Both the position numbers and the translations under genes were made by a program. From Sphingopyxis sp. Root154 (GTDB taxonomy: Bacteria; Pseudomonadota; Alphaproteobacteria; Sphingomonadales; Sphingomonadaceae), in NCBI RefSeq assembly GCF_001427105.1, contig NZ_LMGI01000001.1, positions 186,001 to 250,000 of the forward strand: a DNA stretch of 64,000 nucleotides. The letters are read 5' to 3'. Shown in pieces: positions 17,518 to 26,302 of this stretch (positions are counted from its first letter, which is position 1; each line of letters opens with the position of its first letter). The notes below the pieces were generated by a model that was not told the DNA's origin, did not search any database, and saw only the letters and a program-made list of their open reading frames with translations.

Positions 17518-19209
17518 TCACGGCAGTGGAACGCCCTCTTGGGGAAGGCCCATCCGCCGCTTTTCGGACTTCACCATCTCGGCAACATCAGCGAGCAGCT
17601 TCTTCGCATCATAGACGATGCCGTCCTTGATCGTGTAGCTGACCCCGCCGACGCGCTCGAGCTTCTGTGTCTGTTCGTTGAGGCGCAGCGCGCCGGTTCC
17701 GTAGAGCGTCTTGAAGTTCTGGAGGGGGTTTTCCTTTACCAGCACCATGTCGGCGAGCTTGCCGACGCGCACGGTGCCGATCGGCGGCGCCACATTCCCT
17801 TTGGGCTCGTAAAGGGTGAGCGCGCCGTTCAGCGTCGCGGCCTGTACCACCTGGGTGGGATTGAAACCCGCCTCCTGAAGCAGTTCGAGTTCCTCAACAT
17901 AACCGAAGCCATAGGTTTTGAAGATGAAGCCCGAATCCGACCCGGTCGTCACGCGCCCTCCGATATTCTTGTAATCATTCACCATATGCATGAATTTCTT
18001 GTAGAAATTCCGCCAGCGCACCTCTTTTTCGGTCGTCCAGTCGAAGAAATAGGAGCCGTGATTTTCGCGCGATGACTGAAAGAAATTCCAGAGTTGCGGC
18101 ATCGTATATTTGCCGTGCCAGTCGGCATTGCGCGCGTGCATCAGGTCGCGCGACGCGGCGTAGATCGTCATGGTCGGATCAAAGGTAACGCCATTCTTTT
18201 TCTGCGTTTCGAGATAGTCCTTCCACTCGTCCGTGCCGGGTTCGAAACTCTCGCGATAGAGGTTCGCGACATTGCTGAAGCGATCCTGCTCATCCATATA
18301 ATTATAGCTCGGATCCCAGTTCTGAACGGGACCTTCCTTCAGCAACGATTCCATATGGCCATAAAAATGGGTGACGGTGCCAAGGCCCGTTTCGCCCGCG
18401 TGCCTGGCGTCCATCCGCGCGACGCCGACCTGCGACAGGTGCGCGACGGTGCCGATGTGCTGCTTCTTCGCCTCGTCGTAGATTGCTTCAAGAACTTCGG
18501 GGGGCTGGTTCGCGTCGGCGCCCACTTTAATGCCGTCGATCCCCGCCTTGGCCGCCCAGCGCACCCATTCGCGCGCCTTTTCGGGCGTGTTGGTCACGCC
18601 ACCGGTCCAGCCGCGCCCCGATCCGGGGCGGTGATAGGAAAAGATGCGCGGCGCGGCGATCTCGTTTCGCGCCGAGCGCGCACGCTCGCTGAGCGAGATT
18701 TCGAACGGCGCGAGGTCGACGCCGCGTACCGAGGTGACACCATGCGCAAGCCACAGCTTGTACGAATAGCTAAGATCAGGCGCTTTATCGTCGCTCGATC
18801 CGTGAACGTGCATGTCGATGAAGCCCGGCAGCATGAACATGCCCGTCGCGTCGAGCTCATAGTCGGCGTCGCGCGGCGCACGCGCCGCGACCAGCGGCAA
18901 CCCGGGCGTGCCGGCTGCCTCGATCGAGGTGATGATGTTGTTCTCGACCACCACGTCGACGGGACCGCGTGGCGGCGCGCCGCTGCCGTCGATCAGCGTC
19001 ACCCCGCGGATCACCATCTTGCGGAACGGTCCCGCGCCCTCACCCGGTTGCCGGGCCGGCGCCGCGACGGCGCCCGCCCGCGGTTTCACCGGCTCGGAGG
19101 CAGGAACAGCGTTTTGCGCCTGACCCGATGCCGCCGGAATGGAATATAACAGGCCGGCTGTCCCGACCACCAGCGTCCGCCACGCGGACAAGCGCAATCT
19201 TTTCGTCAT
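17518..19209 (-). CDS. Exported amidohydrolase (M38/imidazolonepropionase-like), paralogue 1
   Basis: This 563-residue protein has a signal peptide (MTKRLRLSAWRTLVVGTAGL...) and a Pro/Ala-rich linker before the catalytic domain. It shares the family landmarks with its downstream paralogue: IDGSGAPPRGPVDVVVENN, GFIDMHVHGSS (HxH), GTVAHLSQVGVARMD, THFYGHMESLL and TTGSDSGFIFK. AGGGGAAAG precedes the ATG at 19209. It lies 80 bp after the TonB-receptor gene in the same operon. Keeping two paralogues side by side suggests different substrates or subsites, or assembly of a heteromer; none of these can be decided here. Confidence 0.87.
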   Translation of the reverse strand: MTKRLRLSAWRTLVVGTAGLLYSIPAASGQAQNAVPASEPVKPRAGAVAAPARQPGEGAGPFRKMVIRGVTLIDGSGAPPRGPVDVVVENNIITSIEAAGTPGLPLVAARAPRDADYELDATGMFMLPGFIDMHVHGSSDDKAPDLSYSYKLWLAHGVTSVRGVDLAPFEISLSERARSARNEIAAPRIFSYHRPGSGRGWTGGVTNTPEKAREWVRWAAKAGIDGIKVGADANQPPEVLEAIYDEAKKQHIGTVAHLSQVGVARMDARHAGETGLGTVTHFYGHMESLLKEGPVQNWDPSYNYMDEQDRFSNVANLYRESFEPGTDEWKDYLETQKKNGVTFDPTMTIYAASRDLMHARNADWHGKYTMPQLWNFFQSSRENHGSYFFDWTTEKEVRWRNFYKKFMHMVNDYKNIGGRVTTGSDSGFIFKTYGFGYVEELELLQEAGFNPTQVVQAATLNGALTLYEPKGNVAPPIGTVRVGKLADMVLVKENPLQNFKTLYGTGALRLNEQTQKLERVGGVSYTIKDGIVYDAKKLLADVAEMVKSEKRRMGLPQEGVPLP

Positions 19210-19289
19210 AAGCTTTCCCCTGAAATCCCTGAGGGCCCAATTGCTATGAATGACGGGCGCGGCGGACGTCCCGACGCACCCGACTTTCG

Positions 19290-21635
19290 TCAACGGAACC
19301 GTTTGATGAGATTGATGCCGATCGTCCGCGGCGGCGCGCCGTGGGTGACGGTTAGCCCGCCCGTGTTCGCGCTGGTCGACTTGGTCGTAATGGCGAGCGC
19401 ATCGAACAAATTGTTCACATAGAGCTGCGCGCTCCAGTTGCCGTCGGGCGCCTGAACCCCGACCCTTGCATTGACGAGCCCATAATCGTCCACTTTGCGG
19501 CGAAAGACGTCGGTCGCGGCAAGCGTCGAATACGACGAACCGACATAGCTTCCATCGACCCGCACCGAACCTTCAAGACTGTCACTCAGCTCCCAGACAT
19601 ATTCAGCCGATGCGCTGACGTTCCACTTGGGCACGAACGGCAACCGGTCGCCCTTGCGGCCGGCAGCGACGACGATATCGCTGACCTGATCCTCGGTCAG
19701 CTTGGCATCGGTGTAGCCTACGTTGGTAATCAGCGAGAGTCCCTGAAGCGGCGTTGCGTTGAGTTCCAGCTCGATGCCTTTGATGCGCGCGGCGCCGACG
19801 TTCGAAATCAGACCGAACACCGACCCCGTACCTGCGGTACGCGCCGAAACCTGCATGTTCGACCAGTCGATCTGATATCCCGTCAGATTGAGGTAGACGC
19901 CCTGGATCGGCTGGCTCTTGACCCCCAGTTCATAATTCCAGAGGCTGTCTGCGGTGTATCCGGTCAAGGCGGCGGGCAAGCCGATCGCCTGATTGACCCC
20001 GCCCGGACGGAAGCCCTGCGCAGCTTGGGCATAGATCATCAGGTCGCGGCTAAATTCGTACGACAGGTTGAACTTGTGGACGAAGCCATTTTCCGTCGTT
20101 TGCGCCTCGGTATAGGCGGAAGGGACCGAAGCGTAGTGGATCTGGCCCTGCTCGACGACGCCGCCGACCGTCTTGTCATATTCGTACCAGCGGCTGCCGA
20201 CCGTCGCGGTCAGCTTGTCAAAGAATTTGTACGACAGTTCGGCAAACAGCGCTTTCTGTTTCAGATGGTCGTTGATGGTCCGATCATAATAGATATTCTC
20301 CGGCACGAACGGATTGAGCTGACCGGTCAGTGGATTGGCGGTGAGCAGGGTCGAGCGCACCCATGATTTTCGGTCCTCCAGAAAGCCGCCAAAGGTCCAG
20401 TTGAACGGACCGCTGCCGGTCGAAGAGAGACGCACCTCGTTCGACCAGTTTTTCACGCTTTGCGGCTGATAAAGGCTCGAAAAGAGGATCGCATTGGTGA
20501 GGTCGAGATAGGGGGCGAGTTGGGCAGGCGTGCAGGTCGCCGCCGGGTCGCGCAGCAGGTAGCGCGCGCAGCCTGCCGCATTGTTGCGGCCGTTGAAGTT
20601 GTCGCTGACGTCGCCGACAGCGATGCGGTCGCGATCGAAATAGGTCGAAACCGCGGTCAGCGCCACCGGACCGAAATCGTAGCGGAGCGTTCCGCTGTAG
20701 ATCCGGTTTTCATCATAATTTCCCGATTCTGAGCGCGCGTTGGTCGTGTGGCGTTCGCCGGTTTCGAAGAACCAGCGCGACGCGTCGGTCGACACCTTGG
20801 TGTAATAGGCGCCGAGATCGATGGTCAGCTCATCGGTCGGAGTGAAGCGCAGCAACGCACGACCGCTGTAGCTGTAGCCGTCGTTGATATCCTTCGTACC
20901 ATAATAGCTGTTGTCGATATAGCCGGCAAACTGCTGATAGCTGCCGACGACACGCAGCGCGAGCTTGTCGGAGACGATCGGCAGGTTGATCATCGCGTCG
21001 ACCGACGCGCCCGGGCTGCCGCCCTTGACCGCCGACAGATTGACGCTGCCTGCGGCTTCGAGCAGGTCGGCCTTGGGCTTTTCATAGATGATGCGAACGG
21101 TACCGCCCATCGAGCCCGAACCATAAAGCGTGCCCTGCGGTCCGCGCAGCACTTCGGCGCGTTCGACGTCGAAGACGCGGAAATCCGGCGTGCTGCCCGC
21201 GGCATCGCTGGTCGTTCCCACCGATCCAGCCACCGGCGATTCATCGTAATAGACGCCCACGGTCGGCTCGCCAGCGCCCACGACGCCGCGCAGGATGACG
21301 CGCCGGTTGCCCGGCCCATTGTCGACGATCCGCAGGCTCGGTGTGTTCTGCGTTAACTCGGTAAAGCTCGTCGTGCCCGCGCGCTCAAGAGAATCGCCCG
21401 TCACCGCCGAGATGGCCAGCGGCGTGTCCTGCAAGCGCGTGTCGCGCTTCAGCGCCGTCACGACGATTTCACCGCCCGTCGAATGCGCAGCAGCTTGCCC
21501 TTGCTGAGCGTCTTCGTTCTCCTGATCTGCTTGCGCCATCGCCGGCGAGGCGCTCATCACGCACATGCCTGACAGGAGGAGCACGGTGCGCGCCGCCCAA
21601 GCGCCCCGACGAATATTTGTTCCGTGGTTTCGCAT
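19290..21635 (-). CDS. TonB-dependent outer-membrane receptor
   Basis: This 781-residue outer-membrane transporter has a signal peptide (ending SASPAMA) and a TonB-box-like EIVVTALKR. A plug domain (TPLAISAVTGDSLERAG, VILRGVVGAGEPTVGVYYDE, EVLRGPQGTLYGSGSMGG) and a beta-barrel follow, ending with an aromatic residue (LIKRFR). Such receptors import large or scarce substrates using TonB energy. GGGGAAG lies upstream of the ATG at 21635. It heads the operon of two exported amidohydrolases and an amino-acid permease, so a peptide-like or acylated amino-acid ligand is more likely than iron. The ligand remains unproven. Confidence 0.93.
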   Translation of the reverse strand: MRNHGTNIRRGAWAARTVLLLSGMCVMSASPAMAQADQENEDAQQGQAAAHSTGGEIVVTALKRDTRLQDTPLAISAVTGDSLERAGTTSFTELTQNTPSLRIVDNGPGNRRVILRGVVGAGEPTVGVYYDESPVAGSVGTTSDAAGSTPDFRVFDVERAEVLRGPQGTLYGSGSMGGTVRIIYEKPKADLLEAAGSVNLSAVKGGSPGASVDAMINLPIVSDKLALRVVGSYQQFAGYIDNSYYGTKDINDGYSYSGRALLRFTPTDELTIDLGAYYTKVSTDASRWFFETGERHTTNARSESGNYDENRIYSGTLRYDFGPVALTAVSTYFDRDRIAVGDVSDNFNGRNNAAGCARYLLRDPAATCTPAQLAPYLDLTNAILFSSLYQPQSVKNWSNEVRLSSTGSGPFNWTFGGFLEDRKSWVRSTLLTANPLTGQLNPFVPENIYYDRTINDHLKQKALFAELSYKFFDKLTATVGSRWYEYDKTVGGVVEQGQIHYASVPSAYTEAQTTENGFVHKFNLSYEFSRDLMIYAQAAQGFRPGGVNQAIGLPAALTGYTADSLWNYELGVKSQPIQGVYLNLTGYQIDWSNMQVSARTAGTGSVFGLISNVGAARIKGIELELNATPLQGLSLITNVGYTDAKLTEDQVSDIVVAAGRKGDRLPFVPKWNVSASAEYVWELSDSLEGSVRVDGSYVGSSYSTLAATDVFRRKVDDYGLVNARVGVQAPDGNWSAQLYVNNLFDALAITTKSTSANTGGLTVTHGAPPRTIGINLIKRFR

Positions 21636-22291
21636 TCAATCTTCCCCTTTTTTCAGATTTGGACCCATTTTTGAATTTTTATAATGCTAACAGCTACCCC
21701 GCCGAATGTGCGTGGTTTTTCCGTCACAATGCCGAAACTTATTCGCCATTTTCGGAATAATGCGTGACATCTTCAATTTGCTGGAAACGGCTAACAAGGC
21801 TGTAAGCAACTCTCCTCGTCGCATCTTTCGGCGGCGATTCTCCGGAAGAGAGCTATATCCACATGGAAATCAGGAATTTAATTGCTCAAACAGCGGCGGC
21901 TCCAATGCCGCAGGGCGAATAGCGCCACAAAAGGCGTTCGAGTGCGACAAAAAGGCCAGTGAGAAAATAATGACAGTCAATCGATTCATCGAAATAATCT
22001 TCGGGCCGGAGAGCGCGCTTGCCGCGGTCGAGAATCAGACCAAACTTCGTGGACCCGCGGGGCCTCTAATTAGGAGGCGCTCTTCTAAGAAGGCTCGGCC
22101 CGACCGAAGCGCAATCCGATGTTCAAGAAGAAAGGAGCGCGCCCCGGCTCCAGCCGCATGTGCCGCACACTATCCTTGATGGCGCGCGCCATACGCAATC
22201 TCGCCACGCTCGACCGCGACACGAAGCTTGCCGGTTCGAACACCGGTCCGCCGGGTTTGGCCGATAGCGGCCGGTCCGCTTTCGCATCGAA
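21636..22291. other. Intergenic region upstream of the receptor operon
   Basis: This 656-bp stretch carries no reading frame I can support. Near the receptor end, two interleaved dyads lie at 21732-21760: CCGAAA with TTTCGG, and TTATTC with GAATAA. These could be a regulator site for the receptor operon. At 22259-22282 is the second copy of the dispersed repeat seen at 13064. Confidence 0.35.
22259..22282 (+). repeat. Dispersed 24-bp intergenic repeat, copy 2
   Basis: GGCCGATAGCGG plus CGCTTT after a 6-bp variable core matches the copy at 13064-13087 in 21 of 24 positions. It lies just past the end of the S41 peptidase gene and could be a small mobile remnant or part of a transcript end. Confidence 0.45.
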
Positions 22292-23251
22292 TCAACGGGA
22301 AGCGGACGTCGCTAATTGCTCACGCGCCGCCGTCAGCGCCGCCTCCAGCGCGGTATCGGCCGGCACTTCTTTATCGGGGAGCACACCGCGACCTTCCCAG
22401 TCGCTGCCGGTAATTGGATTGATCGAACGCCCTTCGGGCAACGCCAGAACAAATTTGTTGCCGACGGCCCTGTCTTCATAAGGATGTGCTCCTCCGCCGG
22501 TGCGTTCCCCCACGATGATCGCCCGCTTCATCGCTTGCAGGTCATAAGCGAACTGCTCGGCGGCCGAAAATGTACGGCGCGAGACCAGGATATAGAGAGG
22601 CTTGGTGCCGCCGAACCGTCGTCCCGACACCCACGAAGGCGTAAAATGCCGGGTCGTGCGTCCGCTCGGTCGGTCATAGGTCGCGCTCATCTCGCGCGAT
22701 TCGTCGAGAAGATAGGCGGACAAGAGCAGAACCATTTCGTCCATACCGCCGCTGTTGCCGCGCAAGTCGACGATGAGCGCAGGTGACTGCGCGAGCAGGT
22801 TCATTGCCGACGCCGCGAGATCGCCTCCCATCTCCACCGGGGCGAAAGCGGTGAGATTGAGATAGCCGATGCCGCTTTCCAGGCGCGCCACTCGGTCGAA
22901 CCCGTGGTTGACGCCCGCGCCGTACCAGCGTTCGAACATCAGGGCCTGGCTCTCCTGCGGCGTCGCCGCGTCGGCGCGCACCGACAGAGCGAAGTGACCG
23001 TCGCCCGAAATGGTACGCAAGCGTTCCGTCACCTTCTTCGCGAAAGCTTCATCGTCCAGCGTGGCCACATTTCGATCATCTCGCGCGTCGCGCCGGAGTG
23101 CCTCGGCAATCGCACGGGCCTTGACCGGATCGACGTAACGCTCGGCGACGAGATCGGCTGCTTGCAACAGGGCAGTGCGCTGTTCGGCGTTCATGGCCGC
23201 GGCCGGCGCCTGCAGCAGGAGAGCAGCAGCAAGGGCAGCGAAATATTTCAT
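22292..23251 (-). CDS. Exported S41-family (C-terminal processing type) peptidase
   Basis: This 319-residue protein has a signal peptide (MKYFAALAAALLLQAPAAA) and the S41 fold. A helical N-terminal domain resembles that of interphotoreceptor retinoid-binding protein. The core strand IGYLNLTAFAPV is followed by PALIVDLRGNSGGMDEMV and the nucleophile region VSRRTFSAAEQFAYD, in which Ser229 is the probable catalytic serine. No PDZ domain is present, so it differs from CtpA/Prc. The ATG overlaps the stop of the MarR gene by 4 bp, so the two are co-transcribed and the peptidase is probably under MarR control. The substrate is unknown. Confidence 0.88.
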   Translation of the reverse strand: MKYFAALAAALLLQAPAAAMNAEQRTALLQAADLVAERYVDPVKARAIAEALRRDARDDRNVATLDDEAFAKKVTERLRTISGDGHFALSVRADAATPQESQALMFERWYGAGVNHGFDRVARLESGIGYLNLTAFAPVEMGGDLAASAMNLLAQSPALIVDLRGNSGGMDEMVLLLSAYLLDESREMSATYDRPSGRTTRHFTPSWVSGRRFGGTKPLYILVSRRTFSAAEQFAYDLQAMKRAIIVGERTGGGAHPYEDRAVGNKFVLALPEGRSINPITGSDWEGRGVLPDKEVPADTALEAALTAAREQLATSASR

Positions 23252-23709
23252 GATTCTTCCTCTTCGCGAATGCGCGCGCTGAAAGGATTTTGCTCAAGCG
23301 CCTTGATCGCATCGGCCACGAGCTTCGTGAGTGCGTAAGGAAGTTCGCGATCGAGCGTCGATGCAGCGGCGTTGGTCGCCTGCCAGCGTTTCTCTAGCAG
23401 CGGCAGAATACCGATGAGTTCGGGCGTAAGATCAACGATGCGTTCGCGTCCATCGGCCCCGCGGTCCGCCGAAACCCAGCCGGCACCGGTCATTTGCGTT
23501 ATCGTCTGGCTGACCGCGGAATGTGTCATGCCGGCATGTGCAGCAATCTGCTTGATCGAAGCGGGTCCGATCTCGCGCAAAGCGCGAACTACGGGCGTGT
23601 ACCGCGGCCGATAGGCCAGACCATCGGCACGATAAACGTCGTAAAGCTCGTCATCGAGTAGTGAAAGCAAATGCCGGAGGGCGGTTCCAAGGGTGCGTTG
23701 ACTCTGCAT
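23248..23709 (-). CDS. MarR-family transcriptional regulator
   Basis: This 153-residue regulator has a winged HTH (SIKQIAAHAGMTHSAVSQTI, TQMTGAGWVSADRGADGRER) flanked by helices for dimer formation, as in MarR proteins. It leads a two-gene operon with an exported peptidase. The stretch just upstream (23724-23740) shares a 17-bp motif with the region upstream of the alpha/beta hydrolase at 24101. The regulator therefore probably represses both its own operon and that hydrolase. The effector is unknown. Confidence 0.9.
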   Translation of the reverse strand: MQSQRTLGTALRHLLSLLDDELYDVYRADGLAYRPRYTPVVRALREIGPASIKQIAAHAGMTHSAVSQTITQMTGAGWVSADRGADGRERIVDLTPELIGILPLLEKRWQATNAAASTLDRELPYALTKLVADAIKALEQNPFSARIREEEES

Positions 23710-23723
23710 CGCAAAAATATAAC

Positions 23724-23740
23724 AGTGCTAATATATTTTG
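23724..23740 (+). promoter_or_regulatory. Putative MarR operator, copy 1
   Basis: AGTGCTAATATATTTTG lies 14 bp upstream of the marR start. It matches 15 of 17 bases of the motif at 24046-24062, in the same orientation. AT-rich imperfect dyads of this size are usual for MarR proteins. The assignment is inferred from position and repetition. Confidence 0.45.
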
Positions 23741-24045
23741 CAATACCGATGTTGCGCGGGAGATATTTGCTGCTCGGATCAAGACGCGACCTTTTCTAAC
23801 GCGGCTTTCCGATCAGCGCTGACCACGCGGGCGTCGAGAAATTTAGCCAGCATCGCCGGGCGGATCGCGCCCATTGCCCTCGTCGATTTTCCCGCTCCCA
23901 TGGAGTTTCATGGCTTTCATCCGCCCACTGACATCGCGAGATTCCGAAAGTTCGGGCGGCACGGCCGCCACGACGCTGAATTCTGCCGGGTCCAGCGAGA
24001 TGCTGCAGAGACCACCACTTGGATTTGGAGTTCCGAATATATATA

Positions 24046-24062
24046 AGCGCTAATATAATTTG
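24046..24062 (+). promoter_or_regulatory. Putative MarR operator, copy 2
   Basis: AGCGCTAATATAATTTG, centred near a TATA-AGCGCT-AATATA imperfect dyad, lies about 40 bp before the alpha/beta hydrolase start, over the likely promoter. It shares 15 of 17 bases with the site before marR. The rest of the 391-bp gap (23710-24100) shows no gene I can support. Confidence 0.45.
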
Positions 24063-24100
24063 ATAAGCTACCCCAGGGGAGCCAATCAGGAGTTCTGACG

Positions 24101-24910
24101 ATGAACGATCCAATTCTCGGCGAGCGCATCGAGGTAAACGGTGTACAAATCTACTATGAAATCCACGGCGAGGGTTCGCCGGTGGTGATGCTACATGGTG
24201 GCGTCAATCCGTCCGATATGTTCGGTGCGCCACTCACCGAAATGGCCGGGGCCCATAAGGTGATCGCGATCCACCTTCGTGGCCACGGCCTGAGCACCGA
24301 TACCGATGAGCCCTGGAACTACGAACAGATGGCCGACGATGTCGACGCGTTGCTCGGCGAACTGGGAATCGGCAGGATCGACATCATGGGCTGGTCGCTG
24401 GGCGGTGGTGTCGCCCTGCAAATCGCAATCCGCCATCCCGAACGGGTCGCCAAGCTCGTCGTCATCGGCATGAATGTCAAGGATACAGGCTGTTTTCCGG
24501 AAGTGCAGGCCGCCTTCAGCCAGATGCCGGAACTGGCACCGACTATTGCCGGGCATCTCAAGCAGTCGCCGCTGGCCGACTTGTATCCGGACGTGGATTG
24601 GGAAGCGATGATGCGTAAAACGGGCGAGATGAACCGGGGCCCCTATGACTGGTCCGAGGACGTGGCCAAAATTGCAGCCCCTACTCTCCTAATCTTCGCA
24701 GATGCCGAGATGATGTATCCGGCCCATATCGCCGAGATCTACGGACTTCTCGGAGGAGGCACCCAGGATGCGGGCGTTGATGGCTCGATGCGCCCAACGC
24801 CTAATCAACTGGCGATTATTCCCGGCACCACACATTATGACCTGATGCTGAAAGCCTCGGACACTGCTACTAACTTCGCCAAAGCTTTTCTTGGCGCCAC
24901 GATCGATTAG
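24101..24910 (+). CDS. Alpha/beta-fold hydrolase
   Basis: This 269-residue cytoplasmic hydrolase has the oxyanion HGG (LHGGVNPSD), the nucleophile elbow GWSLGG (Ser99), an acid in LLIFADAEM and the catalytic His245 in GTTHYDLM. The fold resembles prolyl aminopeptidase, epoxide hydrolase and C-C hydrolase relatives, but the DxG-type epoxide hydrolase nucleophile is absent, so an esterase or lactonase activity is more likely. AGGAG is eight bases before the ATG. It is divergent from the MarR/S41 operon with a shared upstream motif, so it may be induced together with the peptidase. The substrate is unknown. Confidence 0.88.
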   Translation: MNDPILGERIEVNGVQIYYEIHGEGSPVVMLHGGVNPSDMFGAPLTEMAGAHKVIAIHLRGHGLSTDTDEPWNYEQMADDVDALLGELGIGRIDIMGWSLGGGVALQIAIRHPERVAKLVVIGMNVKDTGCFPEVQAAFSQMPELAPTIAGHLKQSPLADLYPDVDWEAMMRKTGEMNRGPYDWSEDVAKIAAPTLLIFADAEMMYPAHIAEIYGLLGGGTQDAGVDGSMRPTPNQLAIIPGTTHYDLMLKASDTATNFAKAFLGATID

Positions 24911-25006
24911 TGCGCCGTCGTGAATCGGGCATCCGGTGCTGCCGACCCTTTGATCTTTGACGGCGTCGCATTGACGCAAAAAGTCGTTTCGAGATAAGGA
25001 ATTTGC

Positions 25007-25321
25007 ATGACTAGACCATGGCAATCTCTCGCATTCGCAGCGATCCTCGTGTCGACTACCGCTCCGGTGAGTGCGGAAACTCCCGCCCAGCGCGCCTACC
25101 GCAATCTCGAGCTGCTCCGCAGCGGCGCAAAGACGCTGGCCGATCTCAGCGACGCCGAGCGGCGCGAGCTCGCCGCCTTCGAGCAACTTGAGCGTGACGG
25201 AAAGCGGGCCGATCGCCGCACGCCGCGCCAGCGCTGCATCGACGAGGAAGTGGCACGTGAAGGCGGGAAGCCGAGCGAACTCGCCCTGAGTGCGATCGAT
25301 CTCAAATGCAGTCAGCACTAA
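25007..25321 (+). CDS. Small secreted protein of unknown function
   Basis: This 104-residue protein has a signal peptide (WQSLAFAAILVSTTAPVSA, cleavage likely after SAE) and a charged helical mature part rich in Arg, Glu and Ala. It has two cysteines (RQRCIDEE and DLKCSQH) that could form a disulphide. AAGGAA is five bases from the ATG. It lies about 100 bp after the alpha/beta hydrolase and could share its transcript. I recognise no family. Confidence 0.6.
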   Translation: MTRPWQSLAFAAILVSTTAPVSAETPAQRAYRNLELLRSGAKTLADLSDAERRELAAFEQLERDGKRADRRTPRQRCIDEEVAREGGKPSELALSAIDLKCSQH

Positions 25322-26302
25322 CGCAATGGTTGGCGTCGGAATAGCCGCAGCCGAGTCTGCTTTCCTCGCCAAGGCGCCGACGACGCTTTTGACCGCGTCC
25401 ATTACGGCTGCCCGCCGCAATCACAAGTCACCAGATCGTGCACATCTTCCCAGACAATCGCGTCGTCGCTATCACCAGCATTTTCGCGCATGCCAGCACA
25501 TTTCCTAGCAGAGTAACGACGGAGGCCGACACGGACTGGGTGATGAGCTTAAGGGCTCGGGTCCCGGACCTATGGCGCTGCTTACCGAATTTACCGCTTT
25601 GCGCATCGCCAAGGCGATAGGACTGTCGGTACCTGCAGCCAAACCGTTGCATCTTGCCATGGACTTTCCCTGAATGATTGGAACCGGCGAGTTTGATGGT
25701 ATTGTGCAGCGCAGCGGGGTGATGAAATCTCGGCGTCGAGCTGATCGAACCCGCCGACACGCCGCGCCCGATGACATATTGTCTGCGGACGCGGATTTCC
25801 TCGACGCCCTCACCGACGTCGACCGCCTCCTCTGCAATACCGGTCGGTCTCGGCGGAACACCAATATCCTCAGTCAACTGCCGGACTGACTGCAATTGAC
25901 TTCGGTGCTTGCCTATTCCTACGGCGCGCGACGAGTGGCTTCGTTCCGACCGGCTTTCCATTGCCGGGCGATCATCTGCTGAGTGAACGCTTGCACGTGC
26001 GACCAACGCGCAAACTGCAGCCAGATATCGCGGCAGGCTGGTTACGAGATGTCCCAGGTGAGTGGATCGATGCATCGGGGCGCAAGTTGAGGAGCTCGCG
26101 GTGGCGCTCAAACTTTACGTCTCGGCGTGGAACCGATCTTTAACCTCGTCAAATCGTTCGTAGCTGTCTTCATACATTAGCGGCACCCGCCGCCTAATCG
26201 CAGCGGCTGAATCTGGCCGGTTGCAGTCATTCTGCTTTCGGGACGGCGTGCTGAAAAGCTGTCACGATGACCAAAGGGGTCATTCATTATTCGAAACCCA
26301 TT
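25322..26302. other. Gene-poor region of about 1 kb
   Basis: No frame here has a credible start, ribosome-binding site and protein-like composition. Longer frames on both strands are Arg/Ser-rich and look like chance. There are no terminal inverted repeats or transposase motifs that I can see. It may be decayed accessory DNA between two operons. Confidence 0.4.

Noticed and set aside
21706..22179. A 157-codon frame on the plus strand upstream of the receptor
   Set aside because: No ribosome-binding site and a mixed, low-complexity basic product; it occupies the probable promoter area of the receptor operon.
24101..24910. Epoxide hydrolase assignment for the alpha/beta hydrolase
   Set aside because: The nucleophile position is Ser in GWSLGG rather than Asp, so the epoxide hydrolase mechanism does not fit.
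25428..26111. A 227-codon minus-strand frame in the gene-poor region
   Set aside because: Ser/Arg/His-rich composition, no ribosome-binding site, and no motif on inspection; treated as chance.
25322..26302. An insertion sequence in the gene-poor 1-kb region
   Set aside because: I saw no transposase motif, terminal inverted repeats or target duplication.
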